Assembly (NCBI GenBank): GCA_963575745.1
Contig: CAUYUJ010014765.1
Coordinates: 182,501 to 208,364 of the forward strand
Origin: Prorocentrum cordatum
Taxonomy: Eukaryota > Sar > Dinophyceae > Prorocentrales > Prorocentraceae
Reading direction: 5' to 3'
DNA: 25,864 nucleotides
Each line of letters opens with the position of its first letter. Within the stretch, counting starts at the first letter, position 1. The notes beneath the pieces were generated by a model. That model had not been told where the DNA came from. It worked only from the letters and a program-made list of their open reading frames with translations, and searched no databases. The position numbers and the translations under genes were made by a program. This document shows, piece by piece, positions 10,311 to 18,018 of the stretch.

Positions 10311-10610
10311 GCGATGGAGTGGGGATGAGTCGGGAAGAGTGCCGAGGAGGGCCGAGAAGGGCGATGGAGTGGGGAGGAGTCTGGGGCAACTGGGAGGAGA
10401 GCCGCGGAGTGCGATGCAGTGGGGAGGAGCTTGGAGGAGTGGGGGGGAGTGCTGAGGATTACGATGGAGTGGGGAGGGGGCGGGAAGAGTGCCGAGGAGG
10501 GCCGAAGACTGCGGTGGAGTGGGGAAGAGCCGGGAGGAGCGATGAGGATTGCCGAAGAGTGCGACGGAGTGGGGAGGAGTTGGAGGAGTGGTGGGGAGCC
10601 CCAGGGAGAC
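10311..10610. repeat. 50-bp G-rich satellite made of 10-bp steps, six copies
   Basis: Starts are exactly 50 bases apart: 10311, 10361, 10411, 10461, 10511 and 10561. Each begins with a variant of GCGATGGAGTGGGGA. Within a unit, most 10-base steps resemble one another, ending in GAGT, GAGG or similar. Copies 1 and 4 share CGGGAAGAGTGCCGAGGAGG, and copies 3 and 6 share a GGAGGAG..TTGGAGGAGTG stretch, hinting at a 150-bp higher-order unit. Substitutions are common, but indels are absent until the last copy. The 50-bp length is not codon-compatible. Confidence 0.92.
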
Positions 10611-10850
10611 CTCTGGGGGATTGCGGAAAGCTGGCCCCCTACTTCGGGAAGCTCCGAGAACGTCCAGCCCCCTACTTTTGGGAAGCTTCTGGGGCTGCGG
10701 GGGCCCCAGGGGATCTCTGGATGTCGTCGTCGCCGTCGCCGACGCCGCCGTCGCCGACGCCGCCGCCGACGCCGCCGCTGGACACTCGCACGCGCTGCCC
10801 GGGCGCTGCCCCGCGCTCTGGCCATCCCCGGGGGTTTCGTACCAGGGGGG

Positions 10851-11020
10851 CACCGGCGGGGCGTCCCGGGGGGGTTCGTACCGGGGCGCACCGGCCCCGG
10901 GGGTTTTCGTGGGCGGGGGGGTTTCGCTCCGCACCCACCGGCGGGGCGTCCCGGGGGGGTTCGTACCGGGGCGCACCGGCCCCGGGGGTTTTCGTGGGCG
11001 GGGGGGTTTCGCTCCGCACC
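10851..11020. repeat. 85-bp tandem duplication
   Basis: Two nearly identical 85-base copies occupy 10851-10935 and 10936-11020. Each starts CACCGGCGGGGCGTCCCGGG and includes TTCGTACCGGGGCGCACCGG and TTTCGTGGGCGGGGGGGTTT. A partial third unit precedes them at about 10827-10850. Confidence 0.93.
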
Positions 11021-11057
11021 CGGCACCGCCGACATATATGGGGATCTCCGCGTCGAG

Positions 11058-11150
11058 TAATTGTTTGTTTGTTTGTTTGTTTGTTTGTTTGTTTGTTTGT
11101 TTGTTTGTTTCTTTGTTTCTTTGTTTGTTGTTTTTTTGTTTGTTGTGTGT
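11058..11150. repeat. (TTTG)n array
   Basis: TTTG repeats, pure to about 11110, then decaying. The context GTAATTG before the array resembles GTAATTTG before the TTTG run near 9041, about 2 kb to the left. Confidence 0.93.
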
Positions 11151-11638
11151 TTCCTGGTTTAGTTTGTTTTTTTCCTTTCTGCGCCTTCGTCTGCAGCTAA
11201 CAAGTCAGAACGCACCCGAGGGCAGGCGCCCGAACCCAGACGTCTGGCATCCCCGCTCACCCGCCTGCCAGCTGCCTTCCCTCCTTCTGCTCGACCTCCT
11301 CCTCCCGTCCGTCCTGTTGCCTGGGTTACCGCGCGGAGGCCCCTTCGCGCTTCGCGGTCCGCGCTGGAGCAGGTGCCCTCGTCGATCGTGGCTGCGCGAG
11401 GCCGCCAAGACCAGCGCGCGTCTCGCGCGTCGCTCGGCGGGAAGAGTGCGGAGTTCCCCCCCCCCCCCCCCCGCCCCGCTCCCCCGTTCCCTTCCGTGGG
11501 AGGCAGCCTCTGCCGCTTCCCTTGTGTGCGGCTCTGCCCTGCTTCTGCGGCCCGCCCACGAGGTCGACCTCGTCGCAGAGGCGCGGCATCATGGCCGCGG
11601 CGGGGTGACCCTCCTGGTGGACCTCGTCGACTTCGTAG

Positions 11639-12775
11639 CCTGGTTCCTGCCTCAGGCCCGCGGGTGGGAGAGCAGCCCTCGCTGCTGCTGCTGCTGCTGC
11701 TGCCCCCCTCGCTGCCGCTCCCGCTCCCGCCCCTCGCCCGGTGCTGCCCGCCGCCTTCGCCGCCGCCGCCGCCCACCGCGGCGCCGCCGCCGCCCAGGTC
11801 CACCGGGGCGCCAAGGAGTGCGCCCCGGACGCGGTGCTGGCCGCCCTCGGGGGCGAGTTTGCGCACCTGGACGAGGCGCTCACCACGCTGGTGTGCCGGA
11901 CGCCTCGCGGCACAGCGCCGAGCGCCCTCGGCCGACGGAGGCTGCCCTCGGGCAGCGGCAGCCCTGCAGTGGGTTCGCGCGGCGTGGGCGTGGAGCGCCG
12001 CCAGTGGCCGGGGCCGGCCGAGGTCGAACGGTCTGCGCTGCCGGAAGGCCGCGGTCGTTCGAGGCGGAGCGGGCCACGTGGTGTCATGTCAGGAACCAGT
12101 CCGACGTCATCGCCACCGCAGGAGCTCCTCCTGCCCCTCCTCCTCGTGGGGCGCTCCTCGGCCTGCCGATGCGGCCGAGGAGCCCCCGACGACTGGGCAG
12201 GCCCTCCCCCCAGGGAGCGCCCGACAGGAGGGCCTGATCCTGGCTTCCCTCCCAGAGGGGCCGCCGAGGCCCGCCGAGGCCCCTGGAGGCTCCCAGAGAC
12301 CCCAGAGCTGTGCCGCGAGCGGTCGCATACACGCTGCGCCGCCAAAGCGTCCAAGCACCGCTCCTCGAGGGTTGAGAGCAGACCTTGGCCCGTCCCTCTT
12401 CTTCCTCCTCCTCCTCCTCCTCCAACTCCTCCTCCCCCTCCTCCTCCCCCTCCTCCTCCTCCTCCTCCTCCAACTCCTCCTCCCCCTCCTCCACCACCTC
12501 CTCCTCCTCCTCCTCCAACTCCTCCTTCCCCTCCTACTCGTCCTCCTCCTCCTCCTCCTCCTCCTCCTCCTCGTTCTTCTCCTCGGCAGCTCCGCGTCAC
12601 TTGCCGGGGGTGCGGATTCAGCCTCCAAGCCGTGGGGGTCTACCTGGAGTTCTTCGTGAACACCCCGCGCGGCTACGGCCTGGTGGACGCCACCGCGGCC
12701 GGCAGCTGGGAGAGCGAGGCGAAGAAGCGGGGCGCAGGCTCCGTGCTGCGGGGGGGGGGGCGGTCTGGGGAGTAG
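11639..12775 (+). CDS. Candidate coding region with Pro-rich middle, or two exons
   Basis: One frame is open from after a TAG at 11636-11638 to the TAG ending near 12775, with no ATG near the beginning. Two blocks look coding. The first, around 11798-11900, reads GAKECAPDAVLAALGGEFAH followed by LDEALTTLVCR, and uses G/C-ending codons. The second, around 12597-12720, reads LRVTCRGCGFSLQAVG, VYLEFFVNTPRGYGLVD and AGSWESEAKK, with similar codon use. Between them lies Arg/Pro/Gly-rich sequence and a (CCT)n run encoding polyproline, which could be an intron. An Ala run (11681-11704) is encoded by (GCT)n. I recognise no family. Confidence 0.35.
   Translation, partial: PGSCLRPAGGRAALAAAAAAAAPLAAAPAPAPRPVLPAAFAAAAAHRGAAAAQVHRGAKECAPDAVLAALGGEFAHLDEALTTLVCRTPRGTAPSALGRRRLPSGSGSPAVGSRGVGVERRQWPGPAEVERSALPEGRGRSRRSGPRGVMSGTSPTSSPPQELLLPLLLVGRSSACRCGRGAPDDWAGPPPRERPTGGPDPGFPPRGAAEARRGPWRLPETPELCRERSHTRCAAKASKHRSSRVESRPWPVPLLPPPPPPPTPPPPPPPPPPPPPPPTPPPPPPPPPPPPPPTPPSPPTRPPPPPPPPPPRSSPRQLRVTCRGCGFSLQAVGVYLEFFVNTPRGYGLVDATAAGSWESEAKKRGAGSVLRGGGRSGE
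12398..12576. repeat. (TCC)n array
   Basis: TCC triplets with AAC, CCC and ACC interruptions. It translates as polyproline in the frame of the candidate coding region and as poly-Ser or poly-Leu in others. Confidence 0.93.
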
Positions 12776-12800
12776 GGGGGCCCCGACCGGACCAAAGATC

Positions 12801-12997
12801 GGCGGCGAGCGAGGGGGGGAAGTGAGAAGGAGAAGGCCTTCTCAGAAGGCGGCCAGACTTCTCAGAAGCCCTCGCGCCTTCCGATGAGTTTTTTTGAATG
12901 TTGGGGGAAGGCTCAGAGAGCTTCTCAGAAGGCTGGGGGACTTCCGAGCCTTCTGAGAAGGCCCGCCTCTTCTCAATTCCCCCCCTCGCTCGCCGCC
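12801..12997. mobile_element. 197-bp inverted-repeat element with nested palindromes
   Basis: The 50-base arms 12801-12850 and 12948-12997 are inverted copies matching at about 45 of 50 positions. Both have an outer GGCGGCGAGCGAGGGGGGGA and an inner GGCCTTCTCAGAAGGC or variant. The inner arm ends are themselves palindromes. The 97-base spacer holds two more CTTCTCAGAAG palindromes, near 12858 and 12920. It is therefore a long hairpin decorated with small ones. Its size and architecture resemble miniature inverted-repeat elements; I see no clean target duplication. Confidence 0.7.
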
Positions 12998-12999
12998 AA

Positions 13000-13590
13000 A
13001 AAGAGGAGGGAGTTTTCTGGAGTTGACTTCGTCTTTCGGTTGCCCCGATGAGCCCCACGCGGGTGCGGACTGCCTTTGACTCGCCGCCGGCGGAGAAAAG
13101 AGTTTCCCAGAGTCGGTCACGGATTTCTCCCGCAGGGGGGAGAAGCCCTGACGAAGCCCGGGCTCCTTCTTGGTCCTGTCAGGGTTCCTCTCCTCTTTCA
13201 GGGGGGGGGATCAGGGGCAACGACAGAGGGGGATAGGCATAGGATGGGGGAATGCATCGACCCCCCATCGCCCATTGATCGCCGATGTGCCCGATGGCCC
13301 CACCCCGCCGAGGAACGTGGGGATTGGCCATCGAGCGCCTATCGCCAATCCATCGGCGATGTATCGTTGATTCCAGGTCGATGTTTCCCCCCCCCCCCCC
13401 CTCCCCACCCTGCGCCAGTCCCCTGTCGTCGCCCCGCAGGGGAGGGGTGCGAGCGGACTGCGGCGCTCCAGAGGGGGCCTCGCCGTCGAGGGGGTCGAGA
13501 GGGCGTTACCTCGTCTTCCTCGGCGGAAGGCGGCGGAGCGCAGGCGGAAGCAGAGCGGGGGCGGCTCCGCCAGCGGAGCCAAGAGTTGTC
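13000..13590. other. GC-rich intergenic stretch with a C-run
   Basis: Apart from the inverted repeat at 13267-13360 and a C-homopolymer at 13387-13401, no repeat or gene is convincing. Open plus and minus frames have no recognisable product. Confidence 0.4.
13267..13360. repeat. Imperfect inverted repeat rich in ATCGCC/GGCGAT
   Basis: Arms of about 33-35 bases (13267-13299 and 13326-13360) pair imperfectly around a C/G-rich loop. The inner stem is GATGGCC...GGCCATC. ATCGCC, GATCGCCGATG and CATCGGCGATG motifs recur, as they do in the longer inverted-repeat element at 18367-18596, suggesting a shared family. Confidence 0.5.
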
Positions 13591-13591
13591 C

Positions 13592-13801
13592 CCCAGACAC
13601 TTTGTTGCTTTTGTTGTTGTGGTTGTAGTTGTGGTTGTGGTTGCTGCTGTTGTTCTTATTGCTGCTGCTGTTGTTGTTGTTGTTGTTCTTCTTCTTCTTC
13701 TTCTGGTTGTTGTTGTTGTTGTTGTTGTTTGGTGCCGTTGTTGTTGTTGTCGTTGTCGTTGTTGTTGTTACTGTTGTTGTCGTCGTCGTCGTTGTTGTTG
13801 C

Positions 13802-13865
<64 letters not shown>

Positions 13866-13920
13866 GATTGGTGTCGTTGTTGTTGTTGTTGTCGTTGTCG
13901 TTGTTGTTGTTACTGTTGTT

Positions 13921-13961
<41 letters not shown>

Positions 13962-13972
13962 TGTTGTTGTTG
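13592..13972. repeat. (TTG)n array with higher-order duplication, 5' of element A
   Basis: TTG triplets with TCG, CTG and TTC variants. A passage beginning GGTG(C/T)CGTTGTTG and running through GTCGTTGTCGTTG and TACTGTTGTTGTCGTCG occurs at 13731 and again at 13870, a 139-base offset. The array ends in (GTC)n, then TTG, directly at the start of element A. Confidence 0.95.
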
Positions 13973-14871
13973 AATATTATTACTTCTAAAGAATAATTAT
14001 TGTTGGGCCCCCTGGTGCACGCCCCCCTCGCCGCGCCTAGGCCGCAGCCACATTTTCATCATTTTCGTGAGGAAGCCTCAGGTAAAACGATGTGATCCAG
14101 ATCCGGTTGTTTTGTTGTAATCCGTTTTCCCTTGCAAAAAACACTATAAAATGACATTTCTTGTTCTAATATAATCAAATTTCAAGAATCCCTTGCAAAA
14201 AATAAGGTAAAGTGGACATTCGCGCGCGCAAGACGAAATCCTTCCAAAAGCTTAGTGTTCGGAGCGATTTTAACATAAAAACATCAAAAAACCAATGGTT
14301 TTTCAACAAAAAAATGTCAAAATCTCATCCCGCGCGCTCTTGCGGATTCGTAGGAAACCCAACACTTTTTAAACATTTCTGTCAAACGGGCTTTTGCGAG
14401 CAACTTTTTCGAACTTCTGCGACAACGGTTGCGCACCTGCCAGGGCCATCATCCCTGTCAAATAATACCATGCGGGACACATTCGTTTTTTCTTCGCGCG
14501 CGCACGCCGAAATCTCCAAAAACCATTGGGCTTCTTAAGAATTTTAGCACCGCGCATCATAAAATCACACGAATCGCACCGTAGGTCCTCGAAAAACACC
14601 TGCACGACTTTTCAAAATTTCTACCCGCGCGCGCTGTCCTAACAACTTCTGTGGGTGTGTACTCCACGCCAGTGTAGTAGCCACGGTCGTCCGCAGGCCA
14701 CGAAGTGAAGTGTCCGAACGTCATAGGGCGGGAAGCTGGGTGTGGGTGGTGGCGAAGAGTCGTGTGGATATTTGGTAGAGCTTGCACTGCCCCCCCACAA
14801 AGTGGGGGTATTGGCTGGCGTCGCATGAAAACCCTGGCACTGGTGAGAACACTGAGCGTTCGGGTAAAGTG

Positions 14872-14872
<1 letters not shown>
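13973..14872 (+). mobile_element. TTG-flanked element, copy A (about 900 bp)
   Basis: The 5' edge follows (TTG)n with AATATTATTACTTC, then TAAAGAATAATTATTG and GGGCCCCCTGGTGCACG. The AT-rich body contrasts with the GC-rich surroundings. TCCCTTGCAAAAAA is repeated at 14128 and 14189, and TTCGCGCGCGCA at 14219 and 14493. A 17-bp quasi-palindrome lies at 14287-14303. A frame of 108 codons (14212-14538) is shared by A, B and C. The 3' module (about 14671-14850) ends near GTGAGAAC and a GATTGTTG junction with the next (TTG)n. The middle module (about 14556-14668) differs from copy C and mostly from copy B. No reverse transcriptase or transposase is visible. Confidence 0.75.
14792..14808 (+). other. 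Conserved hairpin near 3' end of copy A
   Basis: CCCCCAC-AAA-GTGGGGG is a perfect 7-bp stem with a 3-base loop. The same hairpin occurs at the matching position in copies B and C. Confidence 0.85.
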
Positions 14873-14908
<36 letters not shown>

Positions 14909-15064
14909 GGTGTCGTTGTTGTTGTTGATGCTGTTGTTGTTGTCGTCGTTGTTGTTGTTGTTTTTATTGCTAGTTTATTATTATTATTATTATTATTCTT
15001 AGTATTATTACTATTATTATTATTTTCATTATCATTATCATTATTATTGTTGTTGTTGTTGTTG
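14873..15064. repeat. (TTG)n/(TTA)n array joining copies A and B
   Basis: TTG triplets change to ATT/TTA triplets at about 14965-15045 and back to TTG. The phrase TTTGGTGTCGTTG at about 14907 matches the phrase in the array before copy A, tying the two arrays together. Confidence 0.93.
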
Positions 15065-16010
15065 AACATTATTTATTCTAAAGAATAATTATTGTTGGGC
15101 CCCCTGGTGCGCGCCCCCCCTGCGCCGCCTAGGCCGCAGCTACATTTTCATCATTTTCGTGAGGAAGCCTCAGAAAAGAGGGTGTGTACAGGATCCGGTT
15201 GTTTTGTTGTAATCCGCTTTCCCTTGCAAAAAACAATAGAAAATGACATTTCTTGTTCTAATATAATCAAATTTCAAGAATCCCTTGCAAAAAATAAGGT
15301 AAAGTGGACATTCGCGCGCGCAAGACGAAATCCTTCCAAAACCTTAGTGTTCGCAGCGATTTTAACATAAAAACATCAAAAAACCAATGGTTTTTCAACA
15401 AAAAATTGTCAAAATCTCATCCCGCGCGCTCTTGCGGATTCGTAGGAAACCCAACACTTTTTAAACATTTCTGTCAAACGGGCTTTTGCGAGCAACTTTT
15501 TCGAACTTCTGCAACAACGGTTGCGCACCTGCCAGGGCCATCATCCCTGTCAAATAATACCATGTGGGACACATTCGTTTTTTCTTCGCGCGCGCACGCC
15601 GAAATCTTCAAAAATCATTGGGTTTCTTAGGAATTTTACCACCGCGCAACATAAAATCATACGAATCGCACCGTACCTATTCTAGCGTCAGGAACATGTT
15701 ACCACGAAAAACCAGTACAGGTGTCCAGTGTTGGAACAGGGGGAAAAGTCGTATACTAAGCTAGCTTCCACAAAATGTTATCACAACAAGTCACTGTACC
15801 CATGCGCCAGTGTAGTAGCCAAGGTCGTCCGCAGGCCACGAAGTGAAGTGTCCGAACGTCATAGGGCGGGAAGCTGGGTGTGGGTGGTGGCGAAGAGTCG
15901 TTTGGAAATTTGGTAGAGCTTGAACCGGCCCCCCCACAAAGTGGGGGTATTGCCCGCCTCCTATGAAAACCCTGGCACTGGTGAGAACGGAGTGTCCCCA
16001 GTCTTAAATG

Positions 16011-16012
<2 letters not shown>
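15065..16012 (+). mobile_element. TTG-flanked element, copy B (about 948 bp)
   Basis: Closely similar to A over the 5' module (about 15065-15630) apart from a replaced patch at about 15174-15191. It shares CATAAAATCA and GAATCGCACCGTA with A just after the body. It then shares with C a stretch containing AGTCGTATACTAAGCTAG and the end of the middle module. The 3' module, from about 15800 through CAGTCTTAAATGATTGTTG, matches C better than A. The shared 108-codon frame is at 15304-15630. Substitutions between copies in that frame include Lys-Asn, Met-Leu, Arg-Trp and Ser-Phe changes beside a few silent ones, so selection on a protein is not evident. Confidence 0.75.
15931..15947 (+). other. Conserved hairpin near 3' end of copy B
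   Basis: CCCCCAC-AAA-GTGGGGG, identical to the hairpins in copies A and C. Confidence 0.85.

Positions 16013-16055
<43 letters not shown>
16013..16055. repeat. (TTG)n array between copy B and segment D
   Basis: Pure TTG, beginning directly at the GATTGTTG junction of copy B and ending at a diverged version of the element 5' edge. Confidence 0.95.
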
Positions 16056-16228
16056 GAATTTTCACTTCTGAAGAATAATTGTTGTTGATCCCCCCACACC
16101 GGTGCATACTGTTATTTCTGAATCAAAGTGTGCCCCTCGACGCTCGCACCCTCTTTTTTGACAGGGAAAGTCTTCCTGCTCAAACTGGCCCCCTGGCCCC
16201 CAGGCTACAACAACAACGGCTCCCGCCT

Positions 16229-16440
16229 GAGACTTCCTTACAATTTAGGCAGGACCCCCGCTCCCGCACGAGACGTCCTCGCATTTTATTCGGGAATCGC
16301 GCTCTCGCTTGGGATTTCCTTACAATTTATTAGGGAATCGCTCTCCCGGAGCTCTGGAGTCGCGCTCTCGCTGGAGACTTGCTTGCAACTTACTGAAGAA
16401 CAGCCTTGCGTCGGAATTTCTTGCAATTTGCCCAAGCGCC
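16229..16440. repeat. Degenerate 41-bp minisatellite, about five units
   Basis: Units starting near 16229, 16270, 16311, 16374 and 16413 carry GAGACTTCCTTACAATTTA or variants, then CGCGCTCTCGCTT-like sequence. Spacings are 41, 41, 63 and 39; the 63 fits one unit plus a 22-base insertion. Confidence 0.75.
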
Positions 16441-16479
16441 GCGCTCCCGACACCCAGGCACCCAGGAGTCGCGCCCGTT

Positions 16480-16707
16480 GTGGCCACATGTGCATGCCCT
16501 TCGTGGCCCCGCTGTCGCCATTTGTGTCCCCCTCATTGTCCTACGTGGCCCAGTTGCTACCCTCAGTGGCCCCATAGTTGCTTTCTGTGGCCCCGCATTA
16601 TCTGCACTTCGTGGCCCCCGCTCGTTCGCACTCTTCGTGGCCCCATACGCATTCCCTTCGTGTCCCCGCTGTCGCCCTTCGTGGCCTACTTCGTGCCCTT
16701 CGTGGCC
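16480..16707. repeat. Degenerate 21-bp minisatellite (GTGGCCCC units)
   Basis: GTGGCC or GTGTCC starts at 16480, 16503, 16524, 16545, 16566, 16587, 16611, 16637, 16660, 16681 and 16702; most intervals are 21 bases, others 23-26. A typical unit is CTTCGTGGCCCCGCTGTCGC. The 21-base length would encode heptads such as FVAPLSP, but stops and indels argue against coding. Confidence 0.85.
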
Positions 16708-16737
16708 CTGCTGTCGTTCTCTCTCGCTCTCGCTTTC

Positions 16738-16740
16738 GCT

Positions 16741-16771
<31 letters not shown>

Positions 16772-16776
16772 TTCGA

Positions 16777-16807
<31 letters not shown>

Positions 16808-16808
16808 C
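16738..16808. repeat. (GTC)n array
   Basis: GTCGTC with one TTCGAC interruption, between the 21-bp repeat and a C-run. Confidence 0.93.
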
Positions 16809-16838
16809 CCCCCTGTCCGTCCCTCTTGGGGTCGGGTC

Positions 16839-16908
16839 GACGGTCCGCGGCCGCCCCGCCGATCAGCGCTGCCGCTGGCCAGGCCGACGGTCCGCGGCCG
16901 CCCCGCCG
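16839..16908. repeat. 23-bp direct repeat, 46 bases apart
   Basis: CGACGGTCCGCGGCCGCCCC begins at 16839 and again at 16885. CGGTCCGCGGCCGCCCCGCC is GC-only and may be recombination-prone. Confidence 0.85.
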
Positions 16909-17032
16909 CTTGCCGGGGCCCGGCCTGCAGGGAAGAAATGTATACCCCCCAAAACGGGTTCGATCGAAGACGAAGAGGGCGGGTATCGAGGGTTTGGGAA
17001 ATACGCGTTATTGGACACTCGAGCATATAAGA

Positions 17033-17135
17033 TTGTTGCTGCTATTGTTGTTGTTGTTGTTGTTGTTGTCGTTGCCGTTGTTGTTGTTTTTGTTGTTGTT
17101 GTTGTTGTGGTTGTTGTTGTTGTTGTTGCTGTTGC

Positions 17136-17215
<80 letters not shown>

Positions 17216-17312
17216 TTGTTTTTGTTGTTTGTTGTTTGTTGTTTGTTGTTTGTTGTTGTTGTTGTTGTTGTTGGTTGTGGTGGTGATGTTGTTTTTGTTC
17301 TTGTTGTTGCTG
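17033..17312. repeat. (TTG)n array to the right of segment D
   Basis: TTG with TCG, CTG and TTT variants, purest at about 17135-17210; TTTGTTG-type units occur at 17210-17250. No A/B/C-type 5' edge follows it, though TTATTGAAC appears at the end. Confidence 0.95.
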
Positions 17313-17381
17313 TCGTTATTGAACTCTTGACGCTTCGCGCATCTCCACCAGTCCTTCCAGTACCTGTGTGACGCCTTTCGC

Positions 17382-17393
17382 GCCATTTTGGCT
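17382..17393 (+). other. 12-nt match to dinoflagellate spliced-leader core
   Basis: GCCATTTTGGCT is identical to the central 12 bases of the conserved dinoflagellate trans-spliced leader. The bases on either side do not match the leader (TTCGC before, GCGC after), so this is at best a decayed relic of a retroposed mRNA end and may be chance. The 12-mer is nearly palindromic. Confidence 0.25.
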
Positions 17394-17600
17394 GCGCTTG
17401 GCTTTGCTCCGCTCTGTGGCGGCGTAGTTCTCCGCTGTTTTTTCCTTCGCTACGGCGCGGCCCGCCCTAGCGTGCTCGGCGTTCGACTTGCTTCGCGCGC
17501 CCGCGTACCAAAAAGTATCCCCACCAGTCCATCCAGATATTTCTGGCTGAGGCCTCTCGGAGGCTATCTTGAGCCATGCTCGGCTCTAACAGGCACGATC
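17394..17600. other. Non-repetitive GC-rich stretch
   Basis: No gene or repeat supported. Frequent TTCGC/GGCGC motifs are present. A plus frame at 17388-17690 is open but unrecognised. Confidence 0.35.
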
Positions 17601-17603
17601 GTG

Positions 17604-17818
17604 TTTGAAAACGACCCGCCCTTCATCCGTGAAGCTCTTACAAGCTTTAAGACGAGTGTGCGCGGCGCCAAGGCGAGAGCCACATTTTGAAAACCACCCG
17701 CCTTCCATTCGTGAAGCTCTTTGCATACTTGCAAGACGAATGTGCGCAGGGCACAGGCGAGAGCCACATTTTGAAAGCGACCCGGCCTCCATTCGTGAAG
17801 CTGTTGCAAATTTCAAGC
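17604..17818 (+). repeat. About 82-bp tandem repeat, three units, of a dispersed family
   Basis: TTTGAAA landmarks lie at 17604, 17686 and 17770 (spacing 82 and 84). Units contain CGACCCG(C/G)C, a (C/T)CATTCGTGAAGCT-like motif, a cytosine-poor stretch, a GTGTGCGC-like motif and AGGCGAGAGCCACATTTTGA. The 82-base spacing breaks any common frame, so peptides shared on the minus strand are not a gene. Related units recur near 23.0-23.4 and 24.3-24.9 kb, all in the same orientation. Confidence 0.88.
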
Positions 17819-18018
17819 TACAGGACCGTAATTGGTGAGGAAGTCTCAGACGAAACGCCGAGCCCGCCCTTTGGACCGGCTTCGGGGTGCGACAGGGAGG
17901 AGTTGTTTATAAGGAAAAGGTATTTAGGAGGAGCTCGACAGGAGGAGGGAGGAAGAAGAGGGTGCTCTAGTAAAACATGAACCCCGCTCGGGATGTGTGG
18001 ACAAATGCGCTGAGGTGC

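Larger units (their letters stand above)
9769..11042. other. Satellite patchwork bounded by short inverted repeats
   Basis: CATACATGTCGGCGGTGCC (about 9770-9788) is matched, with one mismatch, by the complement of GGCACCGCCGACATATATG (about 11022-11040). About 1.27 kb of GC-rich satellites lie between: a 65-bp duplication, (GTC)n, a 50-bp array and an 85-bp tandem pair. Similar passages flanking GTC runs (GGTCTCTGGACGTCGTCG near 10140 and a variant near 10713) suggest internal duplication. Whether the inverted ends define a mobile unit is inference. Confidence 0.35.
16056..17032 (+). mobile_element. Segment D, element-like ends with different contents
   Basis: After (TTG)n the sequence reads AATTTTCACTTCTGAAGAAT, AATTGTTGTTGATCCCCCC and CCGGTGCATA, recognisably a diverged form of the 5' edge of A-C (ACTTCTAAAGAATAATTATTG...CCCCCTGGTGCAC). 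The right edge ATAAGATTGTTG matches the GATTGTTG junction of A, B and C and is followed by (TTG)n. Its length of about 977 bp is close to A-C (about 894-948). The interior is unrelated: a 41-bp degenerate repeat, a 21-bp repeat, (GTC)n and GC-rich sequence. Calling it one element is inference from its edges. Confidence 0.4.

Noticed and set aside
9725-11035. Long overlapping frames on both strands (up to 479 and 436 codons)
   Set aside because: They span GC-rich satellites and GTC runs with 50-, 65- and 85-bp repeats; repeat lengths are mostly not multiples of three and products are low complexity.
14212-14538. A 108-codon frame shared by copies A, B and C as a real protein
   Set aside because: It follows from the near identity of the DNA. 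Several of the few differences change amino acids drastically, the C-terminus is not conserved, and the frame contains simple and CGCGCG repeats.
15905-15960. tRNA-like internal promoter (B box) in the TTG-flanked elements
   Set aside because: The minus strand has GGTTCAAGCTC in copies B and C, close to a B box, but copy A has GCAAGCTC there and no matching A box or cloverleaf was found.
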